DNA from: Williamsia sp.
GTDB lineage: Bacteria; Bacteroidota; Bacteroidia; Chitinophagales; Chitinophagaceae
Reading direction: 5' to 3'
Assembly (NCBI GenBank): GCA_015069695.1
Contig: JADCRZ010000032.1
Span: 1 to 64,000 of the forward strand
DNA: 64,000 nucleotides
Shown one piece after another: positions 26,238 to 35,532 of this stretch. The notes below the pieces were generated by a model. That model had not been told where the DNA came from, made no database searches, and saw only the letters and a program-made list of their open reading frames with translations. The position numbers and the translations under genes are program-made. Position 1 is the first letter of the stretch. Every line of letters starts with the position of its first letter.

Positions 26238-28973
26238 ATGTTAAAAACCTATCTGGCTGTTTTTTCATGTTTGATGTCTTTATATGGTTTTGCAGCAGCC
26301 CCTACAGTGTCCAGCTTCACTCCTACATCCGCCGCGACCGGTACGACCGTCACTATCAGCGGGAGTAACTTTACCAATGCAACGGTTGTTTCATTCGGAG
26401 GCACGCCAGCCTCTTCTTTCACAGTAGTATCATCAACCCAGATCACTGCAGTGGTTGACGGCGGGTCATCAGGAAACGTATCGGTCACAACGAGCGAGGG
26501 AACAGGCAGCAAGTCTGGTTTTAACTATCTGCCTCTATCCGGAATCATGACTGATTTTAACGGTTTCTGGTCTTCGACAACAGCTTCCCCTAACTCCGTT
26601 GTGCCGAATGACTCCCATAACCTTCTGGCATTTACTTATAACGGCACCACCTACTCAACAGGCGTGAATAACGGCATACTTTCCACCAATGGAATCAATT
26701 ATACGGCAGGTAACTTCAAAGCATTGCCGGTAGCAGGTATCACCGGTACCAGTGCAAGTTCTACCGCCACCTATCTGGCGCTCGCCAGAAAAGTGGACGG
26801 CAGCCTTAACGTCGCCAATCCCTCAACTGTGTCCGGCTACTCCCTGAAAAGTGTAATGATAGATGGTCAGAACGGATTGAACCTGGGTACGGGGTTTACC
26901 AATCTGCCTACTACGGCCATACTGACCTTCCGGATCTTCAATATAGATTCTTCCAGGATAGCAGATGCGGAACCGGACATCATACTAACCCAGATAGCCC
27001 AACCGGTAAGCGGCAACGATATTTTCAGTTTTGTAGATTCCAGCGGTAAGGTCGTAGGCAGAACCGTCACGCAGGATATGACCCTGCTGCAACGTTTCGG
27101 CACCTATGCACTCGATTTATTCAACCTTACCCCTAACACGCCCTATAACAGCGCTAAATTATACAACGCTAATGCAGCCAACACCACCCGCGAGATCCGG
27201 TTGGTTGGATTCAAGTTGTCGGACTTCGGTATTACGGCAGACAGCATCAGCAAAGTGAAGGCGCTTAAAATAACCCCCAGTGGTAACAGTGACTATGCTT
27301 TCATAGCTTACAATGCCAATGCGCTGAACCTTCCTCCCAATATCTCTGTCGATGATTCGACGACCAACGCCATCATTTGCAGCGGGGGAACGGCTAACCT
27401 GGCGGTGATAGGCACGGCTGCAGCAGGCGGATCGCTCAGTTATTCATGGGAGCAGTCCGTAGATGGCGGCAATACATGGTCTGCAGTTACAAACGGATCA
27501 ACAGTTACCGGCGCCACAACGAATATCTTAAGCGTTACCAATCCGGCAGACGGAAGCCGGTACAGGTCTACGGTTATGGAAGCGGGGAATGGCAACACTT
27601 CGATCAGCCCGGTTTTTACAGTGGGCGTAATTACCCAGGCAGCCCCTACTTCGGTGACAGTATCGGGAACCGCTTCCACATGTTTGAATACACCGGTTCA
27701 GTTATCTTCCAGCGTCACGGGAGGAACGAACCTGTATTATCAATGGCAGAGCAATGCCAGCGGATCCTACACAAACATCTCCGGAGCAAATGCGCGGTAT
27801 TACACACCTGCGGTGAATAGCACAGGTGCCGTATCATACAGGCTGCTGATCTCCAGTGGCAGCGGCTGTCCGGCCATTACATCCGCAACGCCCGCTACCA
27901 TCACCGTTACCGGTATTTCTTCCGTGACCCCTTCTTCGGTTTGCTCCGGCGGCGGCATGAATTTAACCGCCGCTGCCACTTCAGGCACCATCGATTGGTA
28001 TGCTACGGATACATCGGGCAGCTCATTGTATACCGGCACCACCTTCACCACACCATTTTTGTCTGCCACCACCACTTATTATGTTGCATCCAGCGGATGT
28101 TCAAATGCCTTGAGGGTTCCTGTGGTCGCAACGGTTTATCCCAACAGCGCAGGTGGTTCTATCAGTGGTTCAACGACGGTAAACCCCGGCATCAACTCGA
28201 CAACGTTAACCCTTTCAGGCTATACCGGAAGCGTGCTGAAATGGCAATCCTCTACAGACAGCTTTAACACGGTGATCACCGACCTGGCAAATACCACAGC
28301 TGCTTACACCGCCACAAACCTGGCTGCTACGACCCAGTACCGGTCCATCGTACAGAGCGGCACCTGCGCTTCTGTGTCATCCTCTATAGCGACGATTACG
28401 GTGCAGGGCGGAACTTTGCCGGTAACCTTCAGAAGCGTAAAAGCCACAGAGAAGGATCATGCGTTGCTGGTTCAATGGTCTGTTGAAAACCAGCTGGGTA
28501 TCCAGCGTTACGAGGTGGAAAAATCTTCTACGGGAAGAAGCTTCCTGGCAGCTCATTCCGTTGCCTCGAAAGAGGGTAGAGCTGGCGGGGTATCATACAG
28601 CTGGCTGGATCAGCAGGTTGAAACGGGTGCCAACTTTTACCGGATCAGGAGTGTCGACCAAAATGGGCAGTTCACCTATAGTACAGTGGTCAAAGTGAGC
28701 GTTGCTGGCAAGTTATCCGGCATCTCCTTCTACCCAAATCCGGTAACCGGAAATACGATCAGTCTGCAGTTTAACAATATGGCCGCCGGCAATTACAATG
28801 TAGTAATGCTGAACAGCTCGGGCCAGGTTGCAGGCAAAATGTCGTTGAAACATACGGGCGGCAATGCGGCACAAACACTCAGGTTGCCTGGTGGAGTAAC
28901 AAAGGGTATGTATAAGTTTGTGATTGTCGGACCGGGCAACTCATCGAACCATTTGAGTGCCGTGATATTGTAG
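26238..28973 (+). CDS. Large secreted IPT/TIG and Ig-like repeat protein with T9SS sorting domain
   Basis: 911 residues. A signal peptide (FSCLMSLYGFAAA) is followed by an IPT/TIG domain (PTVSSFTPTSAATGTTVTISG, about 23-98), a jelly-roll-like domain (about 100-360), at least three Ig-like/PKD-like repeats with paired cysteines (IICSGGTANLAVIG, STCLNTPVQLSSSV, SVCSGGGMNLTAAA), the stalk LPVTFRSVKATEKDHALLVQWSV, and a C-terminal sorting domain (ISFYPNPVTGNTISLQF ... FVIVGPG). It is probably an extracellular adhesin or matrix protein; no enzyme motif is seen. It lies 236 bp behind the previous T9SS cargo gene, with a terminator between. Confidence 0.85.
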   Translation: MLKTYLAVFSCLMSLYGFAAAPTVSSFTPTSAATGTTVTISGSNFTNATVVSFGGTPASSFTVVSSTQITAVVDGGSSGNVSVTTSEGTGSKSGFNYLPLSGIMTDFNGFWSSTTASPNSVVPNDSHNLLAFTYNGTTYSTGVNNGILSTNGINYTAGNFKALPVAGITGTSASSTATYLALARKVDGSLNVANPSTVSGYSLKSVMIDGQNGLNLGTGFTNLPTTAILTFRIFNIDSSRIADAEPDIILTQIAQPVSGNDIFSFVDSSGKVVGRTVTQDMTLLQRFGTYALDLFNLTPNTPYNSAKLYNANAANTTREIRLVGFKLSDFGITADSISKVKALKITPSGNSDYAFIAYNANALNLPPNISVDDSTTNAIICSGGTANLAVIGTAAAGGSLSYSWEQSVDGGNTWSAVTNGSTVTGATTNILSVTNPADGSRYRSTVMEAGNGNTSISPVFTVGVITQAAPTSVTVSGTASTCLNTPVQLSSSVTGGTNLYYQWQSNASGSYTNISGANARYYTPAVNSTGAVSYRLLISSGSGCPAITSATPATITVTGISSVTPSSVCSGGGMNLTAAATSGTIDWYATDTSGSSLYTGTTFTTPFLSATTTYYVASSGCSNALRVPVVATVYPNSAGGSISGSTTVNPGINSTTLTLSGYTGSVLKWQSSTDSFNTVITDLANTTAAYTATNLAATTQYRSIVQSGTCASVSSSIATITVQGGTLPVTFRSVKATEKDHALLVQWSVENQLGIQRYEVEKSSTGRSFLAAHSVASKEGRAGGVSYSWLDQQVETGANFYRIRSVDQNGQFTYSTVVKVSVAGKLSGISFYPNPVTGNTISLQFNNMAAGNYNVVMLNSSGQVAGKMSLKHTGGNAAQTLRLPGGVTKGMYKFVIVGPGNSSNHLSAVIL

Positions 28974-29629
28974 AAGCAATCTTATTTACTGAACTTGCGC
29001 AGGCTTATAAGGGTAGTATGCAAATACTTTTTCATGATAAATAAGCCATACTGGGTTAAGAGCATGGTTACATTACGAATAAATCCCAATGATTTATCCC
29101 TTGTGCTATTCTAGCCTTTTCCAATCGCACAAAAGCGAACGCGGCAGGATAAAATGGGACTATTATGCCATGTGACTGCTGGCTTGACACTTTTCTAATG
29201 AACAATTGTTCTTTAGCGATTTGTGATACTCCTCTGAATTCCACCGTTTTTGTACAAGGTAAAGATCACTTTAGAGTCCAACTCCAAATCATTACAAGCC
29301 CGGTACTATGTGCCGCTACTGCTGTTCTGGTTTTTAAAGACTTTTTTACTATCAAAACTGGACACTCCTGCTCACGCAAGTAAAGATTCACGGCACACTA
29401 ACGAGAGCCTAAGGTCTTGCAATGGCTTAGTTCATCTGTATGTCTTTGAGATTTCTTGCTGCCGGTCCTTTTGACTTGCATGCTATCAGAAAATGCGTTT
29501 GGCAATTCTCTGTGACAAATTTTCTGTCCTCCTTCGATGAGTACGAGCTATTATAAAAACAGGAAGTACTCCTTCATGCTGAAACAAGGCCGGCACAAAT
29601 GAAAAATCTTTAGTTTATTCTATGTATAA

Positions 29630-29753
29630 GGCAAAAGCCTGTCAGAAATTGTAGATGGTTTTAATATTTCGATCAATACCGTCCCATCATAGAAAGTAAA
29701 TGCTTTAAAAAGAATAAGGGAAGCTTTTTCAAAAAGGAGGCCCGACGGTAAGA
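29630..29753 (+). pseudogene. Remnant of an ECF sigma factor (region 4 only)
   Basis: Read from 29630, the frame gives GKSLSEIVDGFNISINTVPS, a TAG stop at 29690, then KVNALKRIREAF. This is the helix-turn-helix of region 4.2 of Bacteroidota ECF sigma factors (typically SxxEIAxxLNISxNTVKxHxxKALxxLREAF), with the stop at the position of the conserved His. An upstream stop in the same frame and no recognisable region 2 show the gene is dead. It precedes an intact FecR/SusC/SusD block that would normally have such a sigma factor. Confidence 0.7.
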
Positions 29754-29877
29754 TGTATCCTCATGCCGGTAATCTTTATATAATCAGATCGAATCAAACG
29801 GGTATCATCCTGAAGTTGTAAATACTACCATTCGAGTTTGCTCTTGAGGTTCTTCTATTATAGTTTACCCTAATGCC

Positions 29878-29909
29878 AAACATCCAGAGCTTTGAAACTC
29901 CGGATGTTT
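29878..29909 (-). terminator. Hairpin terminator of the small secreted protein gene
   Basis: Stem AAACATCC-x-GAG / CTC-x-GGATGTTT with one internal mismatch and an 8-base loop, 62 bp after the stop of the minus-strand gene. Confidence 0.6.
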
Positions 29910-29971
29910 ATGCATAAAAGTGAAAGTATGTTTACTATTGATGGCCAGATCTTTAGTAGTAGAGTAGGTGA

Positions 29972-30460
29972 TTATTGCTGTGTGGCAGTGTAAACTACAG
30001 AGAGGCTGTATGTACCTGCATCATAATTGAATCCAGGGTTAGCATTATAATCGATGCTAAATGAACTGCTACCTCTTACGCCACTTGTCAATGAAGCGGC
30101 TGTGGTTGAAAGGCTGCTGAAGTTAGAACCACCATTCAAGCGAACGCCCAGTACAGTAGAAGGCATCTGTGCAGCAGGGGCGGCAGGACCAGAGAAGGTA
30201 GCGGCGGCTGCTTTCACTGTCACAGCCCAAGGACGGTTGGATTTCACCAGGAAAGTAGAAGCGTTTGCATTGGTCTGTCCGTTCTGGTATTCGCTTACAT
30301 CATCGAAGAGGAAGCTTGTACCGGTGGCAGAAGTAACGGAGATATTGATGGCATTTTGTAATGTCAGGGAAACAGTTTGACTGGCAGTAGAGGTAGACTG
30401 AGCGTTAGCAGCGGTGAAGCCGGTGATGAGGATGATTGCGAGGGTGATGATCTTTTTCAT
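29972..30460 (-). CDS. Small secreted beta-sandwich protein, unknown function
   Basis: 162 residues with a clear signal peptide (MKKIITLAIILITGFTAANAQ). The mature part is Ala/Ser/Thr-rich, lacks cysteine, and alternates strands (TVSLTLQNAINISV, AVTVKAAAATF, GVRLNGGS, YSLSVVYTATQ). The layout resembles WxL/DUF4402-like or fimbrial-type single-domain surface proteins, but no family can be fixed. It stands alone, convergent to the sigma remnant and divergent from the FecR operon, and has its own terminator. Confidence 0.75.
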   Translation of the reverse strand: MKKIITLAIILITGFTAANAQSTSTASQTVSLTLQNAINISVTSATGTSFLFDDVSEYQNGQTNANASTFLVKSNRPWAVTVKAAAATFSGPAAPAAQMPSTVLGVRLNGGSNFSSLSTTAASLTSGVRGSSSFSIDYNANPGFNYDAGTYSLSVVYTATQQ

Positions 30461-30865
30461 GGTTATAAGGTTTTTAGTGTTTTTAAATGTTATGCTCCTA
30501 TAGAGTCAATGGATGTGCCGGAAAGATAATATACTGATAGTGAGCAAATAGACATTGGGATAGATGCAAAATCTTTCCCAAATCTGGAAACCCTTTCCAA
30601 ATATTGTTTTATCTGACTGGTAGCTCTGCCAATTTGATTAGAACGGCACGTCTTTGTTAAATGGAGTGCGACGCAACACAAACCTTATTACGGTTCTAAA
30701 GCTAGTTCCATCATGCGAAATGCAATGACAGTACTGTACAGCAGCTATGAAATATTTATCTAATGTTATAACTTTATAGCACTGCTTAAAAAAAATTAAG
30801 AATCCTTTCGTCCGATAAGCCAGGTTGGTAGTAGTATTAGAAGGTAAGCTTCGAATTCGTTATAT
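30461..30865. other. Divergent promoter region, 405 bp
   Basis: Separates the small secreted protein gene from fecR. AT-rich with a run of A near 30790. No gene is supported; the minus-strand ORF 30490-30681 shows no domain. Confidence 0.5.
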
Positions 30866-32056
30866 ATGCAAATTGCCCCATCTATAGTTTCTGTTCTATG
30901 GCGTTATAAACAAAACGAAGAGCTTAGCCAACCAGAGTTGGAAGAGCTTGCGCTATGGCTGAAAAAGTCACCCAAAAACCAAGAACTTTTCGATGACTTG
31001 AGCAACGAAGCCAAATGGGACAGGGAAATAGCAGCCTTGCAGGTCAAGGATGGCAACGCCACCTGGAATAAAATATCAAGATGGATAGCGGAAACTGAAA
31101 AGCCAGTGCGAAAGACAGGTGTTTCCTGGCTGCGTTACGCTGCAGCATCAGTGATCATTTTGGTTGCTTCTGCAGGCTACTTGCTTTTGCATGACCGAAA
31201 ACCGATAAATCAGGGTAGCGTTACGTCTCAATATCAACGTAATAAAGACGACATTCAGCCGGTGACCAACACCCCTGTTTTAACGCTTGCTGACGGAACA
31301 GTTATTTCTCTTGACAGCTCACGTAAGGGCATCATTGCAAAGCAGGCAAGTACTACCCTCATAAAAGATTCCGGGCAGTTGATTTTAAAATTAAGCAGGA
31401 GGAAAGAACTAAGCGCTGCTACAGGGTATAATACGCTTACTACTCCTAAAGGAGGCCTGTATCAGGTTGCTCTGCCGGATGGAAGTAGAGTGTGGCTGAA
31501 CGCAGTTTCTACACTTAAATTCCCTGCCGCCTTTACTGATAGCATAAGAACAGTAGAGATAAATGGAGAAGGTTACTTCGAAATCGCAAAAAACAATGAA
31601 AAACCATTCATAGTAAAAACGGCACAGGCCTCCATCAGGGTGCTCGGAACCCGCTTTGACGTGAATGCTTATGCTAATGAAGCATCGATCAATACCACCT
31701 TGATGGAAGGTTCTGTTGCGTTACATGCCGGTTCTAAGCATACTGTATTAAAGCCTGGTGAAGTAGGAAGTGTAAGCAAGGACGGGGCTATTAGTGTTGG
31801 AAGAGCCGACCTGCAACAGGCTGTTGCATGGAAAGACAGGTTGCTCTGGTTCCAGGATGCAACTTATGAACAGATTATGCGGCAGCTATCGAGATGGTAC
31901 AATATCGAAGTGGATTTTAAAGGTCCTGTAAGAGAAAAGTACTCCGGGGTATTGCCTGGAAACATTCCAATATCCAACCTGCTCAGCATCCTGGAGAAAG
32001 GTGGCCATGTAAACTTCATTATAGAAGGCAAAAGGGTCACTCTGTCTGAAAATTAA
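30866..32056 (+). CDS. FecR-family anti-sigma factor / signal transducer
   Basis: 396 residues. A cytosolic N-terminal helical domain (about 1-80, LSQPELEELALWLKKSP) is followed by one membrane segment (88-108, WLRYAAASVIILVASAGYLLL). The periplasmic FecR domain (about 190-290) contains YQVALPDGSRVWLNAVSTLKFP, GEGYFEIAKNNEKPFIVKT and IRVLGTRFDVNAYANE. The C-terminal DUF4974/STN-like domain contains WYNIEVDFKGPV. In the usual system it takes a signal from the TonB receptor and controls an ECF sigma factor. No intact sigma gene is adjacent here; only a remnant lies about 1.1 kb upstream. Confidence 0.92.
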   Translation: MQIAPSIVSVLWRYKQNEELSQPELEELALWLKKSPKNQELFDDLSNEAKWDREIAALQVKDGNATWNKISRWIAETEKPVRKTGVSWLRYAAASVIILVASAGYLLLHDRKPINQGSVTSQYQRNKDDIQPVTNTPVLTLADGTVISLDSSRKGIIAKQASTTLIKDSGQLILKLSRRKELSAATGYNTLTTPKGGLYQVALPDGSRVWLNAVSTLKFPAAFTDSIRTVEINGEGYFEIAKNNEKPFIVKTAQASIRVLGTRFDVNAYANEASINTTLMEGSVALHAGSKHTVLKPGEVGSVSKDGAISVGRADLQQAVAWKDRLLWFQDATYEQIMRQLSRWYNIEVDFKGPVREKYSGVLPGNIPISNLLSILEKGGHVNFIIEGKRVTLSEN

Positions 32057-32126
32057 GATTGCTTGCTTGCCATATGAAATAATCTGAACGGTTGATTGCC
32101 AGAAAGAAACTTAGATACATAAAAAG

Positions 32127-32154
32127 GCCGGACCTGTTTGCGGCAGGCGCCGGC
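32127..32154 (+). promoter_or_regulatory. GC-rich hairpin in the fecR-susC spacer
   Basis: GCCGG-a-CCTG pairs with CAGG-cg-CCGGC in an otherwise AT-rich 165-bp gap. It may reduce read-through or stabilise the susC message. Confidence 0.4.
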
Positions 32155-32221
32155 GCAAAGGGTATCTAATTACACAATCTTGTCAGAAAGTTTTATTTAT
32201 TAACCCTACTTAAGCAAATGT

Positions 32222-35200
32222 ATGCAATTAACTGCTTACTGGATGCCGGTGCATGTCCGTACCTGGAAATTTTACCTTATGAAAACAATCCCTCCCCTGA
32301 AGCGAACCGTCCTGTGTACTCTTGCAGGTTGCCTGATACTTGTTTCGACTTCGTTTGCTCAGTTAATTACCATATCTAAAAAGAACGCCAGTCTTCAGGA
32401 CCTGCTAATGGAGGTTTACAAGCAAAGCGGATATTATTTTTATTGCAACAGTGATCTTTTGGGCAAAGCTAAAAAGGTTGATATCAACGTCAGGGAAGCT
32501 TCACTGGAAGACGTGCTGAAAATCTGTTTCAAAGATCAAAGCCTGGGCTATTCTATCGACAATAAGGTTATTGTGGTGAAAGAAAAGAAAGTCCTGCAAA
32601 ATGGTTCAAATAGCTATATTAGGATTAAAGGAAGAGTATTAAATGAGCAGGGAGAACCTATTGCCGGTACAACGATCACAGTAATAGGCAAAGGGATTTC
32701 GGTGGTGACAGATGCAAACGGCGAATTCGTATTGCCTGAAACGGAAGGTAATTCTACTATCATTGTCAGCAACGTAGGATATGAAACCCTTGAGGTTACA
32801 ATCGCTAACCGAAAAGAGCTGCTGATCAAACTAACCGTATTGGTTGGCAAGCTTGATGAAGTTCAGATAATAGGGTATGGTACAACAACCAAGCGGCTCA
32901 ATACCGGTAATGTCACCACTGTAACCAACCAGGAAATTTCCAGACAGCCCGTCAGCAATCCTTTACAGGCCTTACAAGGCAGGGTGCCGGGTATGTTTAT
33001 CCAATCAAACGGAGGCGCTCCCGGTTCCAACCTGAACATCCAGGTTCGTGGCCTTAATTCCATAACTGCCGGAAACGGACCTTTATATATCATCAACGGT
33101 GTGCCTTTTACCGGTACTACACTCGATCTTATAACACCATCGTCCACCACGGCTACGATAGGCGGTTTAAGTCCTCTGAATAATATTAACCCTGCGGATA
33201 TAGAGAGCGTGGAAATTCTGAAGGATGCTGATGCTACTGCTATTTACGGATCACGGGGAGCAAATGGTGTAGTACTAATTACGACAAAAAAGGGAAAAGC
33301 AGGCAGGACCAAAGTAACGGTGAACGCTTATAACGGTATTGGTAAAGTGGCTCATTTTGTTGAAATGCTCGACATCAACCGCTACCGGCAGCTGCGCAGA
33401 ATGGCTTTTGTAAATGACAAGATCACCCCGACTGCTGCTAACGCTCCTGACCTGCTGGTATGGGATACGACACAAAATACGGATTGGCAAAAAGCGTTGA
33501 TTGGAGGGAAGGCACAAATTAATGAGGAGCAACTAACTTTATCCGGAGGCAGTGATAACACCCGTTTTATTGTTGGAGGGAGCTACCGGCGTAACGGGAC
33601 GGTTTTTCCCGGTGATATTGGGGATAATAGGGGGACCGGATACCTAAATCTTGACCATACCTCTTTAAATAAAAAATTACATGCGGAAATCTCCGTCAAT
33701 TATTCCGTAGACGTCAATAATTTGATCGGAGACCCAACACCATTTAGCAATCTTCCGCCAAACTACCCGGTTTATACCCCTGCGGGAAAGCTAAACTGGA
33801 GACCGGGTGTATATTTCAATGAACCGTATTCTCTTTTCCAACAGAAATTCAGTAACAAAACAAATGTCCTTCTCAGCAACGGTGTGTTCAGGTATCAGGT
33901 AGCCGGCGGATTGAATTGCAAGGTTAGCCTGGGGTATACGCAGTCAGATCTCAATCAGACTCAGCTTCTTCCTTCTACGGCATCGAATCCGCTTTTTAAT
34001 TTCCTGGGTAGCTCATACTTTGGGGATAATCATGTGGGCACCTGGATTGCAGAACCCCAGATAACGTATTCCAAAAGCCTTTCAATTGGAAATATTGATG
34101 TACTGGCAGGGGCTACCTGGCAGCAGAGCCTTACCCAGCAGAAACTGATTTATGCATCTAACTACAGCAGTGATGCTTTGCTGGAAAATATTGCTTCTGC
34201 AGGAAACTATTCTTTTTTGACCAACAACTTTATCAGGTACAGGTACAATTCCTTTTTTGGTAAGGCTACATATAATTTTGAGAATAAGTACATTGTCAAT
34301 GGGAGTTTCAGGCGAGACGGTTCTTCCAGGTTTGGACCAGGCAGGCAGTTTGGTAATTTCGGAGCCGTAGGAGCCGCATGGATTTTTTCAGGAGAGAATG
34401 CGCTCAAAAAGTACCGGACTTTTCTGAGTTACGGAAAATTAAGAGCCAGTTACGGGGTAACCGGCAATGATCAGATTCCTGACTATCAATATCTTTCAAC
34501 TTATACCGGTACTACTGTTTACCAGATACCGGGCTTGCGTGCTGCCCGCCTTGCCAATCCCGATTATAGCTGGGAGACGAATAAAAAGCTGGAAGGAGCA
34601 CTGGAGTTGGGGTTTGTAAAAGACAGGATACTGTTTTCTGCAGCTTACTATCTCAACCGTTCAGGTAACCAGTTGGTCAACTATCCTTTGCCGACACAAA
34701 CAGGCTTCGGCAGCTACGTGAGCAATCTGAACGCCTTGATCCAAAATAGCGGGTGGGAAATTTCGTTTAGTTCCATCAACGTCAAGGGAGACAATATTAA
34801 CTGGACAACAACTTTTAATATAACCCTTCCTAAGAACAAGCTGATTGATTTTCCCGGACTGGCAGGCACCTCTTACGGATCAGCCAATTTGGTCAAAGGG
34901 CAGTCTCTCAACCTGGCTTGGGGATTTCACTACCTCGGGGTCGATCCGCAAACCGGGTTATCAAAGGTGGCTACCGCAAACGGTGGTAATACTATCAGTC
35001 CTGCTTACCCAGACGATTACATTCATTTTGGAACGCTGTTGCCCAGCTATTACGGAGGGTTTGGCAATGTGGTGAGCGTTAAAGATTTTGAAGTAAGTGT
35101 CTTTTTTCAGTTCGCGAAAAAAATAGCGCAAACCATCAGGAGCGCCTGGGGGGCAGGGGCTGCAGGAACCATTTATAACCAGGAAGCGGGCGTCTGGAAT

Positions 35201-35521
35201 AAAATATGGAAACAGGCAGGGGACGCGGTCATCCTTCCAAAACCTGCAACAAATTATTACCCTTACAGTTACCTGTATACTGCTTCGGATGCAGGTGCCT
35301 ATGAAGATGCTTCTTATGTAAAACTGACCAACTTAAGTTTGAATTACCGCTTGTCAGGAAATTGGCTTAACAGGGCGCATATCGAAAATTTCAAGGTCTT
35401 TTTCCAGGCACAGAATCTTTTTACTATCACAAAATACTCCGGCTTTGACCCGGAGGCTGCGGGGGCGGCTGTGCTGCCGAATCTGAGAGTACTTACAGCC
35501 GGTATTCATTGTGAGCTTTAA
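32222..35521 (+). CDS. SusC/RagA-family TonB-dependent receptor with STN domain
   Basis: 1099 residues. The long N-terminal leader (MQLTAYWMPVHVRTWKFYLMK...) before the hydrophobic core is usual for Bacteroidota SusC proteins, so the start at 32222 is kept. Then come STN (about 50-115, ISKKNASLQDLLMEVYKQSGYYFY, used to signal to FecR), a carboxypeptidase-regulatory-like domain (about 130-205), the plug (IIGYGTTTKRLNTGNVTTV, GSRGANGVVLITTKKGK) and a 22-strand barrel ending GIHCEL. With SusD at 35533 it imports an unknown polymer or oligopeptide. The STN domain shows it belongs with the FecR protein upstream. Confidence 0.93.
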   Translation: MQLTAYWMPVHVRTWKFYLMKTIPPLKRTVLCTLAGCLILVSTSFAQLITISKKNASLQDLLMEVYKQSGYYFYCNSDLLGKAKKVDINVREASLEDVLKICFKDQSLGYSIDNKVIVVKEKKVLQNGSNSYIRIKGRVLNEQGEPIAGTTITVIGKGISVVTDANGEFVLPETEGNSTIIVSNVGYETLEVTIANRKELLIKLTVLVGKLDEVQIIGYGTTTKRLNTGNVTTVTNQEISRQPVSNPLQALQGRVPGMFIQSNGGAPGSNLNIQVRGLNSITAGNGPLYIINGVPFTGTTLDLITPSSTTATIGGLSPLNNINPADIESVEILKDADATAIYGSRGANGVVLITTKKGKAGRTKVTVNAYNGIGKVAHFVEMLDINRYRQLRRMAFVNDKITPTAANAPDLLVWDTTQNTDWQKALIGGKAQINEEQLTLSGGSDNTRFIVGGSYRRNGTVFPGDIGDNRGTGYLNLDHTSLNKKLHAEISVNYSVDVNNLIGDPTPFSNLPPNYPVYTPAGKLNWRPGVYFNEPYSLFQQKFSNKTNVLLSNGVFRYQVAGGLNCKVSLGYTQSDLNQTQLLPSTASNPLFNFLGSSYFGDNHVGTWIAEPQITYSKSLSIGNIDVLAGATWQQSLTQQKLIYASNYSSDALLENIASAGNYSFLTNNFIRYRYNSFFGKATYNFENKYIVNGSFRRDGSSRFGPGRQFGNFGAVGAAWIFSGENALKKYRTFLSYGKLRASYGVTGNDQIPDYQYLSTYTGTTVYQIPGLRAARLANPDYSWETNKKLEGALELGFVKDRILFSAAYYLNRSGNQLVNYPLPTQTGFGSYVSNLNALIQNSGWEISFSSINVKGDNINWTTTFNITLPKNKLIDFPGLAGTSYGSANLVKGQSLNLAWGFHYLGVDPQTGLSKVATANGGNTISPAYPDDYIHFGTLLPSYYGGFGNVVSVKDFEVSVFFQFAKKIAQTIRSAWGAGAAGTIYNQEAGVWNKIWKQAGDAVILPKPATNYYPYSYLYTASDAGAYEDASYVKLTNLSLNYRLSGNWLNRAHIENFKVFFQAQNLFTITKYSGFDPEAAGAAVLPNLRVLTAGIHCEL

Positions 35522-35532
35522 ACTGAAGTGAG

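Larger units (their letters stand above)
28974..29971. other. Gene-free stretch, 998 bp, holding an ECF sigma remnant
   Basis: The only recognisable item is the sigma-factor fragment at 29630-29753. The short ORFs at 29165-29474 have no support. A hairpin terminator for the minus-strand gene lies at 29878. Confidence 0.6.
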
